This document shows, piece by piece, positions 59,063 to 64,000 of a stretch of 64,000 nucleotides of DNA. Source of the DNA: Haliea sp. Its GTDB lineage: Bacteria > Pseudomonadota > Gammaproteobacteria > Pseudomonadales > Halieaceae. Positions within the stretch are counted from its first letter, which is position 1. Every line of letters begins with the position of its first letter. The notes under the pieces were generated by a model, which was not told where the DNA came from, did not search any database, and was given only the letters and a program-made list of their open reading frames with translations. A program made the translations under genes and the position numbers. The stretch is from the NCBI GenBank assembly GCA_016704305.1, contig JADJAL010000017.1:62001-126000 (forward strand), given 5' to 3'.

Positions 59063-59448
59063 GTGGAAACAATCCTGATTGATGAACCGCTCAATGTCTT
59101 TGGTGAAGTCCTGTTGCCCTGCAGTGAAGATCCGCTCACGGGTTTCCTGCGCGACGGGTGCTGCAATACCAATGACCAGGATGTCGGCTCTCACACAGTC
59201 TGTATCCAGGTGACGGAGGCGTTCCTGCAGTACTCGCGCTTTGCCGGCAATGACCTCAGCACCCCGATGCCCGAGTACGGCTTCCCCGGGCTCAAGCCCG
59301 GCGACCGCTGGTGTTTGTGCGCGCCGCGCTGGCTGCAAGCCTATGAACAAAAAATGGCGCCCAAGGTATTCCTGACCCGCACGCATATCCGCGCGCTGGA
59401 AACCGTGCCTTGGAAGTGTTGCGCAAGTATGCGGCCGACCTGAACTGA
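59063..59448 (+). CDS. DUF2237 family protein, 3' end frame-shifted
   Basis: About 128 aa. NVFGEVLLPCSEDPLTGFLR, DGCCNTNDQDVGSHTVC and MPEYGFPGLKPGDRWCLCAP are the conserved DUF2237 motifs, with four or more invariant Cys. The frame as read ends VPWKCCASMRPT, but the next frame gives the normal ending ALEVLRKYAADLN and TGA at 59446-59448, so one base appears missing near 59405. GTG 59063 starts the conserved part; TTG 59048 is an alternative. Function unknown; the Cys pattern suggests metal binding. Confidence 0.83.
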
Positions 59449-59545
59449 TCGGCATTCACGCGCGACGTCCAAATTGCAAATCACAACTCGCAGAAAACCC
59501 TCATAAACAGCTGAGCCGGAAGTCGCGGCACCAACAGGAGAAACA

Positions 59546-60262
59546 ATGCTCGCTGCTCCTCTCCCCACGGTGGAGATCAATCCCGGGCCGACCCCGGTCG
59601 CGGTCGTCATCTGGCTGCACGGCCTGGGTGCCGACGGACACGATTTTGAGCCGATAGTGCCGCAACTGCGCCTGCCACCCGAGCTGCCGATACGTTTTGT
59701 CTTTCCCCATGCGCCCGAGATCGCGGTCACCGCCTTCGGCGGACAGCGCGCACGGGCGTGGTTTGATTTCAATCCGGCGATGGGTCCCGACTTGCCGGGC
59801 ATGAAAAAATCCGCGTCGCAAATACGCGATCTCATCCAGAACGAGATCGACGGCGGCACGCCGGCGGAGCGCATCCTGCTGGCCGGGTTCTCCCAGGGCG
59901 GCGTGATGGCGTTCCATACCGCGCTTTACTACCCGAAACGCCTGGCCGGCATCCTTGCGCTCTCTACCTTTCTCGCCGACGGCGAACGGCTTGCTACCGA
60001 CAAGGCCGCCGCGAATGCGAATATCCCCATTTTGATGTGTCATGGCGCGCACGATACGGTACTGCCGATGTCGCTGGGCGAATCCTCGCGGGTCGCGCTG
60101 GTAAACGCCGGCTACGCGGTGGAGTGGCGCGAGTATCCGATGGCGCATGAAGTGTGCCGGGCGGAGATACGGGATATCAGCGAGTGGCTGCAGACCGTGC
60201 TTGGGCAAACAGGATTAGATGGATACTTGACGTTGAGACCGGCGGCAAATCGAATGGCATAG
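59546..60262 (+). CDS. carboxylesterase / acyl-protein-thioesterase-like hydrolase
   Basis: 238-aa cytosolic serine hydrolase. VVIWLHGLGADGHDFEPIVP (oxyanion loop), RILLAGFSQGGVMAFHTAL with Ser in GFSQGG, MCHGAHDTVLP (Asp) and YPMAHEVC (His) are complete and match carboxylesterase 2/APT1-type enzymes. CAGGAG lies just before ATG 59546. The last residues (LDGYLTLRPAANRMA) are unlike family ends and are coded within the arm of the palindromic element at 60241-60357, which seems to have replaced the original 3' end. Confidence 0.93.
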   Translation: MLAAPLPTVEINPGPTPVAVVIWLHGLGADGHDFEPIVPQLRLPPELPIRFVFPHAPEIAVTAFGGQRARAWFDFNPAMGPDLPGMKKSASQIRDLIQNEIDGGTPAERILLAGFSQGGVMAFHTALYYPKRLAGILALSTFLADGERLATDKAAANANIPILMCHGAHDTVLPMSLGESSRVALVNAGYAVEWREYPMAHEVCRAEIRDISEWLQTVLGQTGLDGYLTLRPAANRMA

Positions 60263-60357
60263 GGGCGGGACACGCGCAAACCCATCCATGTGGGGCTTGA
60301 GATGTCGCGTCCCGAGCCTCGCACAGTCCCGCCCTTATGCCCATTCGATTTACCGCC
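60241..60357. repeat. large palindromic element overlapping the esterase 3' end
   Basis: Arms 60241-60271 and 60326-60357 pair with two mismatches and one bulge: GGCGGCAAATCGAATGG then CATAGGGGCGGGAC on the left, the inverted form on the right. The centre contains AAACCCATCCATGTGGGGCT, nearly the same core as in the element at 52343-52449. The esterase stop codon (60260-60262) lies in the left arm. Confidence 0.85.
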
Positions 60358-60452
60358 TACGTGCCACTATCAGGCCCGAGTAAGCGTCGTACGAACTAAA
60401 GACTTTTTGCTTATTAGCAATGGTGCGGGCTGCCGCGCGGAGTGTGATAACG

Positions 60453-60842
60453 ATGTTTACCTTGAAAAACCTTGGCCTGGCCTTTGTCTTCCTGTGGTTC
60501 ATGATCGGCGGCATCGCGCACTTTACCAACACGGAATTTTTCGCGGCGATCATGCCGCCCTATATTGATAGCGGCTATCACAACGCGATTGTGTATATCA
60601 GCGGGGTGTTTGAAATTCTCGGCGCTATCGGCATCCTCATTCCGACGCTGAGGCAATGGGCGGGCAACGGGCTGTTGCTGCTGGTGGTGGCCGTCTCGCC
60701 GGCCAATATCCACATGTGGCTGCACCCCGAGTTGTTCCCCGATGTGCCGCCGGTGTTTCTCAGTGTTCGGCTGGTGGTGCAGGTGTTGCTGTTGGCGCTG
60801 ATCTGGTGGTGCACGCGCATGCCCAGGAGGGCAACAGCTTGA
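60453..60842 (+). CDS. DoxX family membrane protein
   Basis: 129-aa inner-membrane protein of four helices. LGLAFVFLWFMIGGIAHFTN is the N-terminal helix with the conserved region, SGVFEILGAIGILIPTLRQW matches the DoxX helix 2-3 signature, and SVRLVVQVLLLALIWWC the last helix. DoxX-like proteins are linked to quinone or redox balance but most are uncharacterised. ATG 60453 is chosen; GTG 60444 and GTG 60420 are upstream alternatives. Convergent with the next gene. Confidence 0.87.
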   Translation: MFTLKNLGLAFVFLWFMIGGIAHFTNTEFFAAIMPPYIDSGYHNAIVYISGVFEILGAIGILIPTLRQWAGNGLLLLVVAVSPANIHMWLHPELFPDVPPVFLSVRLVVQVLLLALIWWCTRMPRRATA

Positions 60843-60878
60843 TGCCACTCCACATCCCAGGCTAATGCTCAGTGGATT

Positions 60879-61787
60879 CTAGGCTTCGATGAGCGCTTGT
60901 ACGTAGCGACGTATCGCCGACCAGGCGCAATTGGCCTCGGGTACCCCGGCGGTCACCAATCCGTGCCAGCCCTGTATCATGCCGGGCCAGCTCTCCATCG
61001 TCACCGCGACGCCCGCGCGCAGTGCGTTGACGCCGAGCGCGATGGCGCCCTCGCGCACGGTATCGAACTGGCCAATCTGCAAATACAGCGGCGGCAGGCC
61101 GCGCAGGTCGGCGTAGGCAGGGGAGACACGCGGATCATCCAGCGCGAATTGCGCCGCAACATAATCGCGGCCACGGTTGCGCACCCATTCGGGCGTCAGG
61201 AAGGGGTCCCGACCCGGCACGGCGGGACCCGACACCGACAGATCGAACCATCCCGTCAGCGACACGAAGGCCGCAGGTAGCGGCAGGCCCTCGTCCCGCA
61301 GTCGCAGCAGTACGCCCATGGCGAGGCTGCCGCCACAGGATTCCCCCAGCAGTACGATGGTCGCAGGGTCAGTGCCGCTGCGCACCAATCCGCAGTAGGC
61401 GTTGAAGCAGTCATCCGCGGCGGCGGGATACGGGTGCTCTGGCGCGAGCCGGTAGTCGGGCATCACGACGCGGCAGTCGAGCTGCGCTGCGATGATCTCG
61501 GCATAGAAATGGTATTCGTCGAGTGGCGTGGAAACAAAGGCGCCGCCGTGGCAGTGGAAAGCTGTGAACGACGGCGCAGCGCCCTTCAGGCTGTAGTCGC
61601 CACAGCGAACGTCGCCATAGTTGGCGATCACGACAGCAAAATCTGCTGTGGTGGGATGCCCGTGGAAGGGCGCGAACATCGCGCGCACCGCGTGGAAATC
61701 TGCTGCCGGGTCAGCAAAATCGCGCGGGATCATGCTGACGATGGCCTGTAATTCCTTACTCTGCATCGCGCCGGTTAGCCTGTACAT
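60879..61787 (-). CDS. HSL-family alpha/beta hydrolase
   Basis: 302-aa esterase of the hormone-sensitive-lipase family. FTAFHCHGGAFVSTPLD has the HGG oxyanion motif, VVMPDYRLAPEHPYPAAADD the YRLAPEHP block, IVLLGESCGGSLAMG the nucleophile (Ser in GESCG, usually GDSAG), and QIGQFDTVREG the Asp; the His is probably in QGWHGLVTAG. No signal peptide. ATG 61787 or 61766; neither has a good ribosome site. It starts 17 bp after the peptidase gene and is likely co-transcribed with it. Confidence 0.92.
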   Translation of the reverse strand: MYRLTGAMQSKELQAIVSMIPRDFADPAADFHAVRAMFAPFHGHPTTADFAVVIANYGDVRCGDYSLKGAAPSFTAFHCHGGAFVSTPLDEYHFYAEIIAAQLDCRVVMPDYRLAPEHPYPAAADDCFNAYCGLVRSGTDPATIVLLGESCGGSLAMGVLLRLRDEGLPLPAAFVSLTGWFDLSVSGPAVPGRDPFLTPEWVRNRGRDYVAAQFALDDPRVSPAYADLRGLPPLYLQIGQFDTVREGAIALGVNALRAGVAVTMESWPGMIQGWHGLVTAGVPEANCAWSAIRRYVQALIEA

Positions 61788-61804
61788 ATGCTGAGAACAT
61801 CCGC

Positions 61805-62941
61805 TTAAGCGACGGCCGTGGCGCGACGGCGCGCACCACCCAGCTTGGCCAGGTCGGTAAGCACATCAAGAAAGGCCCTGACCGATGACAGGGGCGCCGA
61901 CTCGGACATTGTGTGGTAGCCCGAGGTGGGGATTTGCAATGTCGTGCCATCCACCAGGCCATTTGATGCGCTGATGATACGGCCCATCTCGGTGGAGCCC
62001 AACGAGCGCGGGTCCTCCCCTTTTGCGCGTGCGCGCTCGTTTAGCGCTTCGACATAGGTATCCTTCATCTGGTACTGCACCCCGTGCTTTTCGCACAGGC
62101 GCACCAGTTTGCGGGTCAACTGTGGATTGAACTGCGCATTGGCATCCTTGTTGCGCAACACCAGTTGTTGCTGCGAGGCCGCGCGAAAGTCGGGGTAGGG
62201 GCTGGTATCCACGACGATGAGTTGATTGCTGTCGTTGCCGAAGCGACGAAACCATTCGAGCAGGTAGCGCCAGCTCTTTCCCGCTTCCTCTTGCGACGTA
62301 AAAAACACCGTGCCTTTAAAACCCAGCTCGAACAGGTAGACGAGCGCGGCGGCGGTCAATACATTGTCGAGCTGCCCGACCAGCGCCTGGTCGGTGATCT
62401 TCAGCGCATCGGCGAATGCGACCGGTGTGCCGGCGACAAGGTGTTCCAGGCCATTCACTTCGAAAATAAGGTTGTTCCGGTACTCGCAGATGTAGGCGCG
62501 CGTGATCTCGCCACGGCCGCGGTAGGCGCCGGACCAGGGTTCGTAAGCGAATACGTATTCCGCGCTGAAGCGATCGACGATTTTTTTCATCAGCTGTTCG
62601 CCGACGGAGTTGCCCAGCAGGTCGGACCGCGAGCCCGCGACGAAGGCGGCGTACTGGAACTCATTGGGGCCGGTGCAGATCAGTCCGTGGCGATCGACGT
62701 GCGCCGACAGCATCAGGCTATCCGGCTTGCTGCCGCGCGCGACGAGCAAGCCCTCGTACCACGTCACCTGTGCGCCACGCTCTTCCAGTTCACGCTGTAG
62801 CACGCGGAAAAAACTGTGCTCGGACCCAACCACGCTGGGTTGGCGAATCAGCAACGCCAGCAGTTCCAGGAAGCGCAACGGGAGATCGGGTGCCGGCGTC
62901 CCCCGCGCGGTGCGTTTGCGCGAGGTCACATCAGATTTCAT
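61805..62941 (-). CDS. M42/M20-like zinc metallopeptidase
   Basis: 378-aa cytosolic di-zinc aminopeptidase-like protein. Metal-site segments in order: LSAHVDRHG (His), QLDNVLTAAAL (bridging Asp), FTSQEEAGKSW (catalytic Glu pair), VVDTSPYPD (Asp) and TSGYHTMSE (His). An inserted domain lies between the first two segments, as in M42 glutamyl aminopeptidases. ATG 62941 with GGGGAT upstream is preferred to the longer frame at 62980. Paired with the HSL-type hydrolase downstream. Confidence 0.88.
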   Translation of the reverse strand: MKSDVTSRKRTARGTPAPDLPLRFLELLALLIRQPSVVGSEHSFFRVLQRELEERGAQVTWYEGLLVARGSKPDSLMLSAHVDRHGLICTGPNEFQYAAFVAGSRSDLLGNSVGEQLMKKIVDRFSAEYVFAYEPWSGAYRGRGEITRAYICEYRNNLIFEVNGLEHLVAGTPVAFADALKITDQALVGQLDNVLTAAALVYLFELGFKGTVFFTSQEEAGKSWRYLLEWFRRFGNDSNQLIVVDTSPYPDFRAASQQQLVLRNKDANAQFNPQLTRKLVRLCEKHGVQYQMKDTYVEALNERARAKGEDPRSLGSTEMGRIISASNGLVDGTTLQIPTSGYHTMSESAPLSSVRAFLDVLTDLAKLGGARRRATAVA

Positions 62942-63253
62942 TGCGGCTCTATCCCCTGTGCGAGTGAAGTGCGGCGTCACTGCCAGCGGCGGCAGAGTGG
63001 GTTACCAGTGATCTAATTAGCATCTAATCGACAGCGTCGCAATCAAATTTTCCTCGGTATTTACCGGACGGCTCCCCGTGCGAGCCGGCACGGGAATTCC
63101 TGCTGCTGATTTTGCGACAACGTCAGCAAAAACGGGGTTGCTTACAGCAATTAAATCCTTGCCTGCCCAGTGGCGTTCAGCTACATTTTTGCCAAATCTG
63201 CTGGGGCAGGCCACTGCGCCAGGGCTCGCTCGGTCGTCGCCAGCAGGGATTAC
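62942..63253. other. divergent intergenic region
   Basis: 312 bp between the peptidase gene and the hypothetical gene at 63254. Open frames here (including a minus-strand one at 63017-63286) lack coding character. No terminator, repeat or clear promoter box was found. Confidence 0.45.
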
Positions 63254-63673
63254 ATGCGTCAGTCTTCGATTAAAGGACAACAGCAAGTGTTGACTCAGGA
63301 TTGTAAAGTAGTCTGGTACGGCAAGCTGAAAATAGATGATAAGGAAACTCCCGTGGTCTTTGACCCACTGCTAGTGCCCAGCATAAAAGGCTGTATTTAC
63401 CTGTACAACCTGGAGCGCGATACCATCGTCCAGTACACGTGGAATATTGTGCAGAAGTTGTTGGTTGATGTGGATAAAAACGACAAGGCAGCATTCAAGA
63501 AATCAGTGGATCCCAAGTGGAAGGCCGCGCGAAAGCGCTTTACCAAGGGCAGGATAAACGAGCTGTCATCGGACCATAAAGCGCCGGTAGCCGCCGCGCC
63601 TCGGGCTGAGGTCGTTGATAACCGCTGGGACGCCACTGACGACGACAGCTTTGAGCTGGATGACATGGCCTGA
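63254..63673 (+). CDS. hypothetical protein of unknown function
   Basis: 139-aa soluble protein. The N-terminal part (VLTQDCKVVWYGKLKIDDKE and FDPLLVPSIKGCIYLYNLER) is beta-rich with two Cys, the middle is a basic helix (FKKSVDPKWKAARKRFTKGR) and the end is strongly acidic (DATDDDSFELDDM). I do not recognise a family. AGGGA about 4-5 nt before ATG 63254 supports this start; the open frame extends to 63170 without a good site. The opposite charges of the last two regions might mediate self- or nucleic-acid contact. Confidence 0.65.
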   Translation: MRQSSIKGQQQVLTQDCKVVWYGKLKIDDKETPVVFDPLLVPSIKGCIYLYNLERDTIVQYTWNIVQKLLVDVDKNDKAAFKKSVDPKWKAARKRFTKGRINELSSDHKAPVAAAPRAEVVDNRWDATDDDSFELDDMA

Positions 63674-63863
63674 CCAGCTAACGCTCCCCCGCCCGCCTTT
63701 GCCACCGCGCAATACGCTGTCGTGTTGACTGCGACGACCGAAGCGATAAGATGGAAGTCACAATAATAATGCCGAGTCGTTAGCAGCAGCAGCGAAGCAT
63801 CGCCAACCGCAACGTGGACACAGCGTGGTTGCAGCCGCGCGGCTCGGGTTGGAGAGCGTGTCC

Positions 63864-64000
63864 ATGATCGTCCGAAAACCCTGGTTCCTGCCCCTGCTTG
63901 CGGTAACCGTATTCAGTCAGTGCGCATTCGGCCAGGCGGCTCGTCTGGAAGAGGTCATCGTGACCGCCGCGAAGCGCGTCACCACGGTGCAGGATACCCC
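63864..64000 (+). CDS. TonB-dependent receptor, N-terminal fragment
   Basis: Start of a TonB-dependent outer-membrane receptor cut by the window end. It shows a signal peptide (MIVRKPWFLPLLAVTVFSQ, cleaved near AFG|QAA) and then LEEVIVTAAKRVTTVQDTP, the TonB-box and plug start typical of this class. GGAG lies about 9 nt before ATG 63864, within a 190-bp upstream region. The substrate cannot be predicted from this part. Confidence 0.9.
   Translation, partial: MIVRKPWFLPLLAVTVFSQCAFGQAARLEEVIVTAAKRVTTVQDT

Noticed and set aside
63017..63286. Minus-strand 89-codon open frame
   Set aside because: Overlaps the start of the hypothetical gene at 63254 and lacks a ribosome site and recognisable features.

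Overview
This 64 kb window is a GC-rich chromosomal segment of a marine-type gammaproteobacterium. A Cellvibrionales/Halieaceae-like host is my best guess. It rests on gene content (rhombosortase with a GlyGly-CTERM protease, DUF3336 patatin, CIO-type cytochrome bd, YghU, Tex, secreted sulfatases, many hydrolases, a TonB receptor with an EEVIVTA-type N-terminus) and not on any database search. I saw no rRNA, tRNA, CRISPR array, prophage or replication origin.

Layout. 0-9 kb holds envelope and secreted functions: a beta-propeller fragment, an OmpA porin with a clear terminator, a stand-alone Anbu proteasome homologue, rhombosortase facing its probable GlyGly-CTERM metalloprotease substrate, YghU and a penicillin-acylase lipoprotein. 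9-22 kb is mostly housekeeping: patatin, Tex, DinB, pirin/isochorismatase with a divergent LysR regulator, cytochrome bd, an NSDHL-like dehydrogenase and a BON-LysM protein. 22-28 kb carries a lipoprotein sulfatase divergent from a beta-propeller/di-haem cytochrome, then a higBA toxin-antitoxin cassette set between two near-identical copies of the cytochrome gene 3' end. 28-37 kb has a VOC protein, an AI-2E transporter, Kup, DUF1993, a methyltransferase, two tandem SET-domain genes and a molybdopterin oxidoreductase. 37-50 kb has a PQQ-type sugar dehydrogenase, an EstB-like hydrolase, an AT-richer island (methyltransferases and a 2OG-Fe(II) oxygenase), a PQQ-repeat lipoprotein, a PHB-depolymerase-like esterase, a YebE homologue and a second sulfatase paralogous to the first. 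50-64 kb has a pentameric ligand-gated ion channel, SemiSWEET, a pteridine-reductase-like SDR, an acyltransferase, several hydrolases, a RIO kinase, a Ddn-like protein, DUF2237, DoxX, a metallopeptidase and the start of a TonB-dependent receptor.

Two features recur. First, at least nine otherwise convincing genes are broken by frame changes, most of them explained by one base, and there are poly-C and poly-G stretches at 37.2 and 45.7 kb. I read this mainly as sequence error, so I annotate these genes as whole loci with the break point stated. Second, there are palindromic intergenic elements: one perfect 18-bp inverted repeat at 11.6 kb, and two larger hairpins at 52.4 and 60.3 kb that share a core sequence. 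The most unusual content is the repeat-flanked TA cassette, the two Cys-rich dockerin-tailed sulfatases, the rhombosortase/substrate pair and the tandem bacterial SET genes.
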